DNA of 64,000 nt, taken from contig NZ_JNIM01000001.1 of NCBI RefSeq assembly GCF_000702505.1, positions 1,612,001 through 1,676,000 on the forward strand. The letters are read 5' to 3'. Source of the stretch: Thermogemmatispora carboxidivorans. Its GTDB lineage: Bacteria > Chloroflexota > Ktedonobacteria > Ktedonobacterales > Ktedonobacteraceae. Shown piece after piece: positions 1 through 8,426 of the stretch. Made by a program: the position numbers and the translations under genes. The number at the start of each line of letters is the position of its first letter. The stretch's first letter is position 1. The notes beneath the pieces were generated by a model that saw nothing but the letters and a program-made list of their open reading frames with translations, had not been told where the DNA came from and made no database searches.

Positions 1-939
1 TCGCTCACCGATATAAGAGTTATTCCAGATGATGCTCCGGTCGACCTGGGCGCGCTCATCGATGATCGTATAGTGGCCGATGATGCTCGGCCCGTGGATG
101 ATGGCGCCCGACTTAATCTTGCAGTCGTGTCCCAGATAGACCGGGCCATAGAGCTGAGCATCCTCAGCGATCTCCACGCCCTCTTCGCACCAGATACTGT
201 TGCCAATATGGCGGCCAGGAATCTCGATCTGGACCCGTCCCTGCAAAGCATCGGCGTTGGCGCGCATATACTCGCTCAGGTTCCCCACATCGCACCAGTA
301 GCCGCTGGCGATATAGCCATAGATGGGGTCACCCTTTTTGAGCATCAACGGAAAGAGATCCTGGCTGAAGTCGAAGGGCTTATTCTTCTCGAAGTAGGTC
401 AGCACGCGGGGATCGAGCACATAGATGCCCGTATTGATCGTATCGCTGAAGACCTCGCCCCAGCTAGGCTTCTCCAGAAACTGCGTGATATGGCCATCCT
501 CGTTCGTGATAATGACCCCGTACTCGAGTGGATTATGGACATGAGCGAGCGTCAACGTTGCCAGCGCTTGCTTTTCCTGATGAAAGCGGATGATATCGCT
601 CAGATTATAGTCGGTGAGCGCATCGCCACTGATCACAAGGAAAGGCTCGGTCAGATGCTCCTCAGCGTTTTTCACGCTGCCGGCGGTGCCGAGCGGAACA
701 TCCTCGCGAGAATAGGTGATGCGCATGCCGAACTGCGAGCCATTGCCGAAGTAGTCCTCGATATTGCTCGCCAGGTATTGGACCGTGACGATGACCTCGG
801 TGATGCCATGTCGCTTCAGGAGGTTCAGGATATGCTCCATGACGGGCTTGCCCACGATCGGCACCATTGGCTTGGGGCGCTTAATGGTCAGGGGACGTAG
901 GCGAGATCCTTCCCCTCCGGCCATAACAACCGCTTTCAT
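1..939 (-). CDS. Mannose-1-phosphate guanylyltransferase-type NDP-sugar pyrophosphorylase, 3' part missing
   Basis: The minus strand is open from an ATG at 939 to the window edge (313 codons). It begins [18 protein letters not shown], the nucleotide-binding signature of sugar-1-phosphate nucleotidyltransferases, followed by KRPKPMVPI and later NTGIYVLDP. The last third visible reads as hexapeptide repeats ([29 protein letters not shown]), the left-handed beta-helix seen in GDP-mannose and GlmU-type enzymes. AAGGAGAG lies about 8 bases before the ATG and fixes the start. The reaction expected is NTP plus sugar-1-phosphate to NDP-sugar in the cytoplasm. Mannose is the likely sugar by family resemblance; glucose is possible. 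In relatives this domain is often fused to a phosphomannomutase, which would lie outside the window. Confidence 0.85.
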   Translation of the reverse strand, partial: MKAVVMAGGEGSRLRPLTIKRPKPMVPIVGKPVMEHILNLLKRHGITEVIVTVQYLASNIEDYFGNGSQFGMRITYSREDVPLGTAGSVKNAEEHLTEPFLVISGDALTDYNLSDIIRFHQEKQALATLTLAHVHNPLEYGVIITNEDGHITQFLEKPSWGEVFSDTINTGIYVLDPRVLTYFEKNKPFDFSQDLFPLMLKKGDPIYGYIASGYWCDVGNLSEYMRANADALQGRVQIEIPGRHIGNSIWCEEGVEIAEDAQLYGPVYLGHDCKIKSGAIIHGPSIIGHYTIIDERAQVDRSIIWNNSYIGER

Positions 940-1100
940 GACTTCTCTCTCCTTGGCGCGGGGTTGCTCATCTGGTCATGGAAACTGCAACGGCGCAGCA
1001 GGGGGCTGCGCCGTGGTCTACTGCCTGCCTCATTGCTATTGTACCTCACAGCAGAAGGCCGCTACAAGGATTTTCTGCCCTTGCCTGCTTGGCTTGCGCG

Positions 1101-1283
1101 CTAGAGGTAATCGCTCAGGTGGCCGTGGTCGATCAGCCAGTGCACGAAACGCTGATAGGATGTCTCCTCGCGGGCAAGCTGCTCTTCGTAGGCCTCACGC
1201 AGCTCGATCAGGCGACTGGCCTCCTCGACCGTGAAGCCCTCATCCAGGAGGGCGTCGATCAGCAGATCGCTATATTGCTGCAT
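1101..1283 (-). CDS. Small acidic helical protein of unknown function (60 aa)
   Basis: The start is backed by a strong Shine-Dalgarno sequence, AAAGGAGG, 8 bases before the ATG. The product is acidic and predicted helical throughout (for example FTVEEASRLIELREAYEEQL), with no signal peptide or membrane segment. I do not recognise a family. It lies between the pyrophosphorylase and the DUF433 gene on the same strand, but 161 and 631 bases separate it from these neighbours, so it may be transcribed alone. That this is a real gene rests on the ribosome site and the protein-like composition. Confidence 0.6.
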   Translation of the reverse strand: MQQYSDLLIDALLDEGFTVEEASRLIELREAYEEQLAREETSYQRFVHWLIDHGHLSDYL

Positions 1284-1914
1284 CTATCAGGTCCTCCTTT
1301 CTTGCTGCTCTTCCGTTAACTTCCTGACAGGACTCGCAAGCGCGACGGAGCGGACGGCTACCTTGAGAAGCGGAGGCTCTACCCTGCCGCCGTCTGGTAG
1401 GCGTGTACCGGGGCAGAGCAAGCGCACGAAACGTCAAGGCTGTGCTGACTGGCTCGCTCTGGCGAATGAAGCAGCCCTCGCCCTACGAACGAACGGAACC
1501 AGGCCACGCCGCGGCGGCCTGGGCGCAGCTTATTAGAGCGCAGCGGCCTCGGCTGAGAGAGGAAAGAGCTGGGCCGGCGAGCATCGGAAGGTCGGCGTCA
1601 GCCTTGAGAACCAGGACAGGACAAACGTGTGGTCGTGTGGTGAAGCGCGAGAACAGCCCTGCAGAGAGTGGCGAAGAGGAGGAAGAGCCACCCTGCGCCA
1701 CTAGCCTTCAGCTCCACCGGGCTGATATCCGCCAGCATACTTCGTATACAGTATAGCGCGTGAAGCAGCGCTGTGGCTAGCCCTGATGAACAGCCTGGCT
1801 ATCCTCTCTCGCCAGGGCCTGGCAAAAGCCGAAAAGAGGTGGTGCCGGAGTCGGGCAGGCACCAGCAGTGCGTAACAGCCAGAGTGAACGGGTCAGGAGG
1901 CAAGGAGCAGCCTC
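1284..1914. other. Gene-poor gap
   Basis: GC-rich sequence with several short open frames on both strands but none with a ribosome-binding site or a protein-like composition. In particular, no DUF5615/PIN-type toxin frame that would pair with the DUF433 gene next door is visible. The AT-richer patch near 1738-1757 (TTCGTATACAGTATAG) is the only part that looks promoter-like, and it is weak. Confidence 0.5.
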
Positions 1915-2169
1915 TTAGTCGCCGTCCCAGGACTGGTTACGAATATAGTGCTCGATTTCCTCTTCGTTATCGTAAAAATAGCTGATGGCATCATAGACTT
2001 GAGCCAGGCTCAAGCGATGGATGCGCGCAATCTCTTCAGGGTCCTTGCCGGACTGGAAGAGCAGGATCACATGGCGCACGCCAGTGCGCGTGCCTTCAAT
2101 GATGGGCTCCCCACCGTAGATGGCGGGGTCACGAACAATATAGGGATGGGCGGTACGCTCGATGGCCAT
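1915..2169 (-). CDS. DUF433 family protein (antitoxin-like), 84 aa
   Basis: The protein contains the DUF433 signature: YIVRDPAIYGGEPIIEGTR, then a hydrophobic stretch and the helix-turn-helix-like DPEEIARIHRLSLAQVYDAI. DUF433 proteins are small winged-helix-like proteins, frequently the antitoxin half of a pair with a DUF5615 PIN-like nuclease. I chose ATG 2169 over the upstream GTG because AAAGGAGGAG lies 8 bases before it. The C-terminus (YYDNEEEIEHYI-like) is acidic. No partner toxin frame is visible on either side, so it may be an orphan regulator. The family is clear; the role is inferred. Confidence 0.85.
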   Translation of the reverse strand: MAIERTAHPYIVRDPAIYGGEPIIEGTRTGVRHVILLFQSGKDPEEIARIHRLSLAQVYDAISYFYDNEEEIEHYIRNQSWDGD

Positions 2170-2345
2170 AGCAGAACTCCTCCTTTCCTCGACCAATCTT
2201 ATTGTATATTATTTCAAGCATTGAGAACCTGCGCATGGGCATGAAAGAACCCTTAAAATCCGCACGGTTGATCGCTCCTGTTGACGTTGGCGTTCTGGTC
2301 GAAAAGCTCAAGGAAAAAGTGTTCAAGTAAATTTCAACGAAAAGC

Positions 2346-2375
2346 TTGACAGCACCTGAAATGCAATGTTACAAT
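2346..2375 (+). promoter_or_regulatory. Strong sigma70-type promoter
   Basis: TTGACA at 2346-2351 and TACAAT at 2370-2375 with an 18-base spacer. This is among the best consensus matches in the window. It points into the structured leader and small ORF that follow, with a transcription start expected near 2382. Confidence 0.75.
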
Positions 2376-2381
2376 TAGCGC

Positions 2382-2580
2382 AATGAAAGGAGGTGGTGTG
2401 CACATGCCTGAACGTGAATGCCACGCAGGTGGCGAGTTAACCTGTCACACCAATCGGGAAGGGAGGGGCGTCTCCTGAGAGTGGCCCCAGCCGGAAGGTG
2501 GGAAACAACCTGGCCCGCTTGGAAAGTCGGTTAGCTCCCGCCTGTATGGCTTACCGCAGGACCGGTGCCGGTCGGTAGTG
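2382..2580 (+). ncRNA. Candidate structured leader or small RNA
   Basis: Starting just after the promoter, several complementary arms are visible: GGTGTG (about 2395-2400) with CACACC (2446-2451), enclosing GCCAC-GCAG-GTGGC; then GGGGC (2465-2469) with GCCCC (2484-2488); then GCC..AGGT with ACCT..GGC around 2489-2515; and the palindrome GACCGG-TG-CCGGTC at 2560-2573. No intrinsic terminator with a T-tract is evident before birA. I tried to match 4.5S RNA, RNase P RNA, tmRNA, T-box and the common riboswitch cores and found no convincing fit. It could be a 5' leader of birA (start 2935) or an independent RNA. Confidence 0.35.
2404..2478 (+). CDS. Possible 24-residue leader peptide
   Basis: A very good ribosome site, AAAGGAGGTG (2387-2396), precedes ATG 2404 by 7 bases, directly downstream of the strong promoter at 2346. 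The peptide is MPERECHAGGELTCHTNREG plus four residues, with two cysteines and two histidines. The codons overlap a hairpin (GCCAC/GTGGC). It may be a translated leader whose ribosome position affects the downstream structure, or a non-coding RNA that happens to contain this frame. No homologue is recognised. Confidence 0.4.
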   Translation: MPERECHAGGELTCHTNREGRGVS

Positions 2581-2880
2581 TTCTCACATTCTGCATCTCC
2601 GCTGCATGCCAGACAGAGCGTGTACAGGGTGCTAAATTGTCGCTACTAGCCGGCCCGGTACCCGCGGAAATCTTTTGGGCAAGGTATCTGGGGACGGGCT
2701 GGCCGAGATGAGCTAGCTGGTTTAGTGGAGCGGCAATAGCGATGCTGGCTGGTGGGGCCGAGTGGAGAGGAGGGAGGAGGCAAGTGAGGCAAGGCCGGCT
2801 CAACGTAAGTAAGCAAGGAGAGAGAAGGCTGGCGGGAAGTCCGGGTCCTCAGCTGAGGGAGGGCGGGAGGTGATAGTGCG

Positions 2881-2930
2881 GTGAGCAGCGGTGAACAGCG
2901 GTGCGCAGCGGTGAGCAGCGGTGCGCAAGG
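2881..2930 (+). repeat. 10-bp tandem repeat, five copies
   Basis: Five consecutive copies of a 10-base unit, GTGAGCAGCG with changes at positions 4 and 5 (GTGAACAGCG, GTGCGCAGCG, GTGAGCAGCG) and a final GTGCGCAAGG. The array ends 4 bases before the birA ATG, so it occupies the ribosome-binding region of that gene. Confidence 0.9.
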
Positions 2931-2934
2931 GCAG

Positions 2935-3888
2935 ATGACCAACAGCGAACGGTTGCATCTCGACAGACTGCGGCAGATGTTAGGCACTCGCCTCCTCGGG
3001 AAGGGAGAGGCGCGGCTGCTCTATATTCCAGTGGTCGACTCAACGAATACGCTGGCAATGCAGCGTGCCATCGAGGCTACACCAAGCGAGAGTCTAGAGG
3101 GCCTGGTGGTGCTTACAGAAAGTCAGACAGCCGGGCGTGGCAGGCAGGGCCGCCGCTGGGTTGACGTGGCTGGGCGCAATGTCCTCTTATCGCTGGTGCT
3201 CTATCCACGCTTCCCGCTTCCTCTGGTGACTATGTTCTCCGCCCTGGCCGTGCTAGATGCCATTACTGATACCGCTGGCCTCGTTGCTGGTATCAAATGG
3301 CCCAATGATGTCTTGATTGGTGAACGTAAAGTTGCCGGTATTTTAATCGAGACCAGCTCCGATCGGGCAGGTCGTTTGGTGGCCGTACTGGGCATCGGCG
3401 TCAATGTCAATGGACGCAGTAAGGATTTAGCGATCGAGCAGAGTACGGGCGGATCAGTGCAGTCCTGTCCCGAGGCTCCTGCAGCTGCGTCAGCTCCGCT
3501 GGTTCAAGTGCCGACGCCGACCACGCTAGAGGCCGAGTGCGGTCGCGCAGTGAGCCGTGAGGCGTTCATATCCCAGCTTTTGGAGCATCTGGAGGACTCC
3601 TATCTCGCCCTGCAGCAAGAGGTTGGAGCGCTTGTTGAAGGATCCGCGCGTGCGGCGTTCCCCGTCTCGGCGGCCTTCTTCTCGCTGCCGGTGGCTCGCC
3701 ATATTCGCGAGCGCTGGCGCAGCCGCTTACAGACGCTTGGGCGTCTGGTGCGTATTCAACAGGGTGCTCGTCAGCTCGAAGGCAGGGCGGAAGAGGTCAA
3801 TGAGAGCGGCGAGTTGCTGTTGCGCTGCCGCTCGGGTGAGCGAGTGACAGTAACCTGGGGAGATGTGGGACATCTCTCCTCTGGATGA
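2935..3888 (+). CDS. birA: Biotin--[acetyl-CoA-carboxylase] ligase, monofunctional
   Basis: Joins biotin to the biotin carboxyl carrier protein through biotinyl-AMP. The catalytic domain shows VDSTNTLAM, the glycine/arginine loop GRGRQGRRW, KWPNDVLIGERKVAGIL and a C-terminal SH3-like part (LGRLVRIQ to TVTWGDVGHL). There is no N-terminal winged helix, so it should not be a repressor like E. coli BirA. Between the catalytic core and the C-terminal domain sits a proline/alanine-rich insertion (about residues 165-195). ATG 2935 is preceded only by AAGG at a short distance. The frame stays open upstream through the 10-bp repeats to a GTG at 2881, so the exact start is uncertain. Confidence 0.9.
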   Translation: MTNSERLHLDRLRQMLGTRLLGKGEARLLYIPVVDSTNTLAMQRAIEATPSESLEGLVVLTESQTAGRGRQGRRWVDVAGRNVLLSLVLYPRFPLPLVTMFSALAVLDAITDTAGLVAGIKWPNDVLIGERKVAGILIETSSDRAGRLVAVLGIGVNVNGRSKDLAIEQSTGGSVQSCPEAPAAASAPLVQVPTPTTLEAECGRAVSREAFISQLLEHLEDSYLALQQEVGALVEGSARAAFPVSAAFFSLPVARHIRERWRSRLQTLGRLVRIQQGARQLEGRAEEVNESGELLLRCRSGERVTVTWGDVGHLSSG

Positions 3889-4145
3889 TCAACTCCTGCT
3901 CTTGTGCCTGTAATTGGGCAGGATGCGAATGGCTGTAGCTCGCTTTGTCTCGTCTGGCCTGCTCCGAGGCGCTTACCCAGGCACAACCGGCCAGCATACT
4001 AGAGACCTGGACCGGCTCTCTGTTGAAGAAGCTGCTTACTGGCTGTTGGCGCTTTCCCCTCGTTGCGGCGCGGCAGGTTGGTAGGCAGGCTAAGACTCTG
4101 GTAGTAGATGAGAGATTTCCTGCAGACAATGGAGGGAAACATAGG

Positions 4146-4610
4146 ATGGAGACACAGGGCGTCTATCTGACCGAGGATGGCCGGCAACGTCTTCTGAATC
4201 AACTGGAGTTCCTGCGTACTGTCAAGCGGGCTGAGGTTGCACGCTACCTGCATGATGCCAAGGAGGGGGGCGATGTCAACGACAATGCGGCCTATGAGGA
4301 GGCCAAGACAGAGTATGCCCGCCTCGAAGGGAAGATCTATGAGCTAGAGCAGATGCTCGCCACCGCGCGCACGATTCAGAAGGTCCAGAGCGACGAAGTA
4401 ACGCTGGGATCAGTCGTGCGTGTGCGTAGCAGCGATGGGCGCGAGGCATGCTATACGATTGTAGGCGCCTACGAAGCGAATCCCAGTGCTGGCCGTATCT
4501 CCAACGAGTCTCCCGTTGGCAAAGCCCTGCTTGGCCATAAGGTGGGCGATCTGGTGATGGTTTCTACCCCTGGTGGCGTCAAAGAGTACACGGTCCTCGC
4601 CATCGAGTAG
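4146..4610 (+). CDS. greA: Transcription elongation factor GreA
   Basis: Rescues backtracked RNA polymerase by promoting cleavage of the nascent RNA. At 154 aa it has the usual length. The N-terminal coiled coil holds KEGGDVNDNAAYEEAKTEY. In the consensus the tip has Asp and Glu (D-x-x-E-N); here they are Asp and Asp, a conservative change that keeps both metal-binding acids. The C-terminal domain reads SNESPVGKALLGHKVGD and ends in the FKBP-like fold. GGAGGG at 4131 sets the start at ATG 4146 rather than farther upstream. It is followed by a terminator at 4711. Confidence 0.95.
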   Translation: METQGVYLTEDGRQRLLNQLEFLRTVKRAEVARYLHDAKEGGDVNDNAAYEEAKTEYARLEGKIYELEQMLATARTIQKVQSDEVTLGSVVRVRSSDGREACYTIVGAYEANPSAGRISNESPVGKALLGHKVGDLVMVSTPGGVKEYTVLAIE

Positions 4611-4710
4611 ATGGGCTTCTCCCCCTGCGACGAGAGCATTTCTCTTTCTCCTCCCCGAGGGCTTTCGTCTTCTGATCCAGCCAGGATGGAGTATGCCGCT
4701 GTGTCTTTCG

Positions 4711-4742
4711 GGGCCGCCTTCTCTGGTGCGGCCCTTCTCTTT
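4711..4742 (+). terminator. Intrinsic terminator after greA
   Basis: Arms GGGCCGC (4711-4717) and GCGGCCC (4728-4734) with a 10-base loop, followed by TTCTCTTT. It separates greA from lysS. Confidence 0.6.
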
Positions 4743-4862
4743 GGTTCCTTCCGGTCCAGGGAGGGCGGGCTGTCGCCAGGTCTTACTCTCTCCCTGCTAT
4801 CCAGTGGCCCGGAATTTTGTTAAAATAGCGGCAAACCATTGTGAGGAGTTTCCAAGAGCGTT

Positions 4863-6341
4863 ATGGCTGATGAAAGAAGTGTGCGGCTCCAGCGCCTGCA
4901 GGCTTTGCGTGAGCGCGGTATCAATCCTTATCCCAACCATGTAGAGCGCAGCCATACCATTGCCGAGGTGCTGCAGCACTTCGATGAGTGGCTGGGAGAG
5001 GAGCACTCTTTTTCTCTGGTCGGACGCATCCGCTTGCTCCGCGAGATGGGCAAGGTGGCCTTCGCCCATATTGAAGATGGCACTGGCCGCATTCAGGTCT
5101 ACTTCCGCATTAACGATCTCGGTGAGGAAACCTATCGCGCGGTCCGACTGCTGGATATCGGTGACTTTATTCAGGCGCGAGGCTTTCTCTTCTACACGCG
5201 CACGGGTGAGCGCACGCTGCACGTTCTGCAGTTCGCGGTGATTGCTAAGGGCTTGCGTCCGCTCCCCGAGAAGTACCACGGGCTAGAAGATGTCGAACTG
5301 CGCCAGCGCAAGCGTTATCTGGATCTGCTGGCCAATGGGGATGAGGTGAGGCCGATCTTTGTCAGGCGTGGTCGCGTCATTCGGGCCATGCGGCGCTTCC
5401 TCGATGAGCGCGGCTTCCTGGAGGTGGAGACGCCAATCTTACAGCCTATCTACGGTGGCGCTACGGCCCGTCCGTTCGTGACCCATCACCACGCGCTCGA
5501 CCGCGATATGTATCTGCGCATTGCGGTGGAGTTATATTTGAAGCGCCTGATTGTTGGCGGCTTCGAGCGGGTCTACGAGATTGGGCGCAATTTCCGCAAT
5601 GAGGGGATCGACCGCACGCATAATCCCGAGTTTACGATGATGGAGTGCTATCAGGCCTATGCCGATTATGAGGACATGATGCGCCTGACGGAGGAGATGA
5701 TCTATGCTATTGCCTTGGAGGCCTGCGGGACACCCCGCATTCGCTACCAGGGCTATGAGGTGGATCTGACGCCTCCCTGGCCGCGTCTGCCTTTGCTGGA
5801 GACGATCGAGGAGTTTACCGGAATTGACGTGAATCGCTATCCCGATCGGGAGAGTCTGGCCGCCGAGATGCGGGCTCGCGGCTATGAGGTTGATCCCTCC
5901 TTGGGTCGGGGCCGCTTGATCGATGAGCTGAAGAGTGCAATGTTCCGCCAGGGAGCTGAGCCGCTGCGCCGCGCGCTCTTCTTGACCGATTATCCGCTGG
6001 ATGTCTCGCCGCTGGCCAAACGCCATCGGTCACAGCCCGATCTGGTGGAGCGCTTTCAGCCCTTCCTGGGCGGCCTGGAGATCGGCAACGCTTTCACTGA
6101 GCTGAATGATCCGCTCGATCAGCGCCAGCGCTTTGAGGATCAGATGCGCCAGCGTGCTCACGGCGATGTGGAGGCGCAGGTGCTTGATGAAGACTTTCTG
6201 GAGGCCCTGGAGGTAGGCATGCCCCCCACTGGCGGGCTGGGCATCGGCGTGGATCGCCTGGTCATGTTCCTGACCGATCAGGAGTCCATCCGCGATGTGA
6301 TTCTCTTCCCCACGATGCGCAAGGCCCCTAACGAGCTGTGA
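4863..6341 (+). CDS. lysS: Lysyl-tRNA synthetase, class II
   Basis: Charges tRNA-Lys. It has an N-terminal OB-fold anticodon-binding domain (FSLVGRIRLLREMGKVAFAH, roughly residues 40-145) and a class II catalytic core with motif 2 (FRNEGIDRTHNPEFTMMECY) and motif 3 (GLGIGVDRLVMFLT). The length of 492 aa is typical of bacterial LysS. ATG 4863 follows GAGGAG at 4843 with a rather long 14-base gap. An AT-rich TTGTTAAAATAG at 4818-4829 could be its -10 region, but no good -35 is seen. It lies upstream of tRNA-Val. Confidence 0.97.
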   Translation: MADERSVRLQRLQALRERGINPYPNHVERSHTIAEVLQHFDEWLGEEHSFSLVGRIRLLREMGKVAFAHIEDGTGRIQVYFRINDLGEETYRAVRLLDIGDFIQARGFLFYTRTGERTLHVLQFAVIAKGLRPLPEKYHGLEDVELRQRKRYLDLLANGDEVRPIFVRRGRVIRAMRRFLDERGFLEVETPILQPIYGGATARPFVTHHHALDRDMYLRIAVELYLKRLIVGGFERVYEIGRNFRNEGIDRTHNPEFTMMECYQAYADYEDMMRLTEEMIYAIALEACGTPRIRYQGYEVDLTPPWPRLPLLETIEEFTGIDVNRYPDRESLAAEMRARGYEVDPSLGRGRLIDELKSAMFRQGAEPLRRALFLTDYPLDVSPLAKRHRSQPDLVERFQPFLGGLEIGNAFTELNDPLDQRQRFEDQMRQRAHGDVEAQVLDEDFLEALEVGMPPTGGLGIGVDRLVMFLTDQESIRDVILFPTMRKAPNEL

Positions 6342-6536
6342 AGTGTTGCTAGCTAGCTCCATTCCTGCTCACTCGCTCGCCCGCTGCTACTCTCGCGCTT
6401 GATGCCTCTGCGTGCTATCTGTGCTCATACTCCGGGCGGTGCTCTGGACCGCTGGCCTCGCCTGCCGTGGCCCTGCTCCCCTCGTCTATCGGCAGATGCC
6501 AGAAAAGGCCACGCCACCTATTCCTTGTGTCCCTAC

Positions 6537-6565
6537 TTGACAAGCCCCGCCCGGAGTGCTATAGT
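6537..6565 (+). promoter_or_regulatory. Promoter of tRNA-Val
   Basis: TTGACA (6537-6542) and TATAGT (6560-6565) separated by 17 bases, about 70 bases upstream of the tRNA. It is near-consensus and well placed for stable RNA transcription. Confidence 0.75.
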
Positions 6566-6638
6566 AGCTATACCAGAGAGCTGGGGATTGAGCACAGACT
6601 ACGACAAGCTGGCGCTCACCCCGGTTGGTAGAGTCAAT

Positions 6639-6710
6639 GGGCGCTTAGCTCAGTGGGAGAGCGCTTCGTTCACACCGAAGAGGTCACTGGTTCGAGCCCA
6701 GTAGCGCCCA
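6639..6710 (+). tRNA. tRNA-Val (anticodon CAC)
   Basis: A complete cloverleaf: acceptor GGGCGCT/AGCGCCC, D-stem GCTC/GAGC, anticodon stem CTTCG/CGAAG with loop TTCACAC, and T-arm ACTGG-TTCGAGC-CCAGT. The anticodon CAC reads GUG codons. The discriminator base is A and the 3' CCA is not encoded. CTTTTTTTAT follows immediately and probably acts as the release site. The gene has its own promoter at 6537. Confidence 0.96.
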
Positions 6711-7091
6711 CTTTTTTTATGCCCCTTTTTGCTTTGCCAGATATCCTTGGTTCCCTTTTCCTTCTGGGCTGGCTCTGGTGGCTCGGATCGTTTTCTCCAT
6801 CGTTCCCCGCCTGCTGAAGGAGAGGGAGCAGGTTATGCTCGGCTCTCCTTGACGTCTGTTTCCCCAGGCTTTAGACTCTAAATGGATACCCTCGCGTGCC
6901 TCATCTCGAAGTGTGCAGCTTAGCCTTCGAAGAAGGCAGAGGCTTGGTGAGCTGATCAATAGCCGAGGGAGGATTGTCTTTGCTAGCCATACTCTTCCTC
7001 TGTGCCTCTCCCTGCCTGGAGCATGAGACTCGTAGATTGTACCTGATAGCTAAGATTGGGTGTTTTCCTCTTCACTCGGCTTTGGAATGCT
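6711..7091. other. Gap between tRNA-Val and pcm
   Basis: Apart from the T-run directly after the tRNA I see no gene or clear regulatory element. A TTG at 7056 is in frame with pcm but has no ribosome site. Confidence 0.4.
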
Positions 7092-7736
7092 ATGGCTCGT
7101 GATCTTGAGACGCAGCGCCGTCATCTGATAGAGAGCTTGCGCAGCGCTGGTATCTACGATGAGCGTGTGCTGGCAGCCATTGAGGCGACGCCGCGCGAAC
7201 TCTTCATTGATCCTCAACATCGGCACTGGGCCTATGCCGACCAGGCCCTGCCCATTGGCTGTGGTCAGACCATTTCTCAGCCCCTCATGGTGGCGACGAT
7301 GACTCAGGCGCTGCAGCTGAGCGCTCAGGAGCGAGTTCTGGAGATTGGAACAGGTTCGGGCTATCAGGCGGCTATTCTGGCGCGTCTGGCGGCCTTTGTC
7401 GTAACGGTGGAGCGCTACCAGCAGCTGGCATGTCAGGCGGCGAGGCGGCTGCTGCAACTGGGCCTGCATAATGTGGCCGTCTTTGTGGGCGATGGCTCAC
7501 TCGGTTGGCCGGATGCGGCCCCCTATGACCGGATTGTGGTCACCGCTGCGGCGCCGCAGATTCCTCAGCAGCTGGTTGCCCAGTTGGTCGAGGGGGGGAG
7601 TCTGGTCATCCCTGTTGGCAGCCATGACCATCAGGAGCTGCTGGTCATACGGCGCACGCCCAATGGGCAAGAGGTACATTCGCTTGGGGGCTGTGTCTTT
7701 GTGCCACTGGTTGGCAAAGGAGGATGGGAAGAATAG
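7092..7736 (+). CDS. pcm: Protein-L-isoaspartate O-methyltransferase
   Basis: Uses S-adenosylmethionine to methylate isoaspartyl residues in damaged proteins so that they can revert to aspartate. The sequence shows the N-terminal AIEATPRELFIDP, QTISQPLMVATMTQAL, the SAM motif VLEIGTGSGYQAAIL and YDRIVVTAAAPQIPQQL, all hallmarks of the family. At 214 aa the length is typical. I chose ATG 7092 by alignment with family N-termini; a TTG at 7056 is in frame but without a ribosome site. A membrane-protein gene follows on the same strand after 91 bases. Confidence 0.95.
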   Translation: MARDLETQRRHLIESLRSAGIYDERVLAAIEATPRELFIDPQHRHWAYADQALPIGCGQTISQPLMVATMTQALQLSAQERVLEIGTGSGYQAAILARLAAFVVTVERYQQLACQAARRLLQLGLHNVAVFVGDGSLGWPDAAPYDRIVVTAAAPQIPQQLVAQLVEGGSLVIPVGSHDHQELLVIRRTPNGQEVHSLGGCVFVPLVGKGGWEE

Positions 7737-7827
7737 CGAAGTCCTGTTGTCGGCAGGCCCTCGCTGGGCGTACAATACAAACAGAGGTTTCTGGTGTCGC
7801 TGTTTACGACGTTCGAGGAGGATGAGC

Positions 7828-8346
7828 ATGCCGGGGATACTGGCCAGTATCCAGCTTCGTTCGATACCGGGTTTGATTGCCTTTGTGCTACTCTGGCTGC
7901 TGCTGGTTGAGGGGTCCCATCTGCTGCTGGCGCTCTTGAGACGCGATCAGCTGATCGGTTGGGCTGTTGGCCCCCTGGGAATCACCACCCTGTTTGTGCG
8001 TGAACCGTCGCGCTTCTATATTGTGCTGGAGGCGCTCCTGCCCGCACTGGTCTCAGGCAGCATGGTCTATATCGGCTGCTTTACAGCATTCGGCCCGGTT
8101 ACTCTCCCCCATCACCTCCTCTGGGTGATCGGGGTGATGCTGGTCGGTGTGCTCATCACCAGTACCGGAGATATTGTGAATGCCCTCTGCGATTTGCTCT
8201 ATCCACTCTGGGGAGAGGCCCGCGTCCTGCGCCATATTCAGATTTTGCGGGCAAGCTGGGCTACCATCCATTTTACCCCCTTTGGCCGCTCTTACCTGCT
8301 GGACCGCTTCCAGGCAACCCCGACTGAGCTGTTGAAAGCCTTCTAG
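7828..8346 (+). CDS. Membrane protein of unknown function (172 aa)
   Basis: Three or four hydrophobic segments are visible: LIAFVLLWLLLVEGSHLLLAL near the N-terminus, FYIVLEALLPALVSGSMVYI in the middle and LLWVIGVMLVGVLI after it. The C-terminal 50 residues are soluble and basic. No family is recognised. GAGGAGG lies 6 bases before ATG 7828; an in-frame ATG at 7822 is too close to it. Probably co-transcribed with pcm. Confidence 0.7.
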   Translation: MPGILASIQLRSIPGLIAFVLLWLLLVEGSHLLLALLRRDQLIGWAVGPLGITTLFVREPSRFYIVLEALLPALVSGSMVYIGCFTAFGPVTLPHHLLWVIGVMLVGVLITSTGDIVNALCDLLYPLWGEARVLRHIQILRASWATIHFTPFGRSYLLDRFQATPTELLKAF

Positions 8347-8426
8347 GCGAGACCCCTGCCGGGTGGCACGAGGAAGCAAGCCAGGGAGGGAGCCCGTAGC
8401 TGGCTGGGCTTGGTCTTCACTGGCGG

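Noticed and set aside
2382..2580. 4.5S, RNase P, tmRNA or cobalamin riboswitch at the structured element
   Set aside because: GGGAAG and GGAAAGTC strings recall these families, but the essential conserved cores are missing.
2404..2646. Selenoprotein reading of the 24-codon frame through its TGA (another 55 open codons)
   Set aside because: The extension does not look like a protein, and no SECIS-like loop follows the TGA.
2881..2930. CRISPR array
   Set aside because: Units are 10 bases without spacers; this is a simple tandem repeat.
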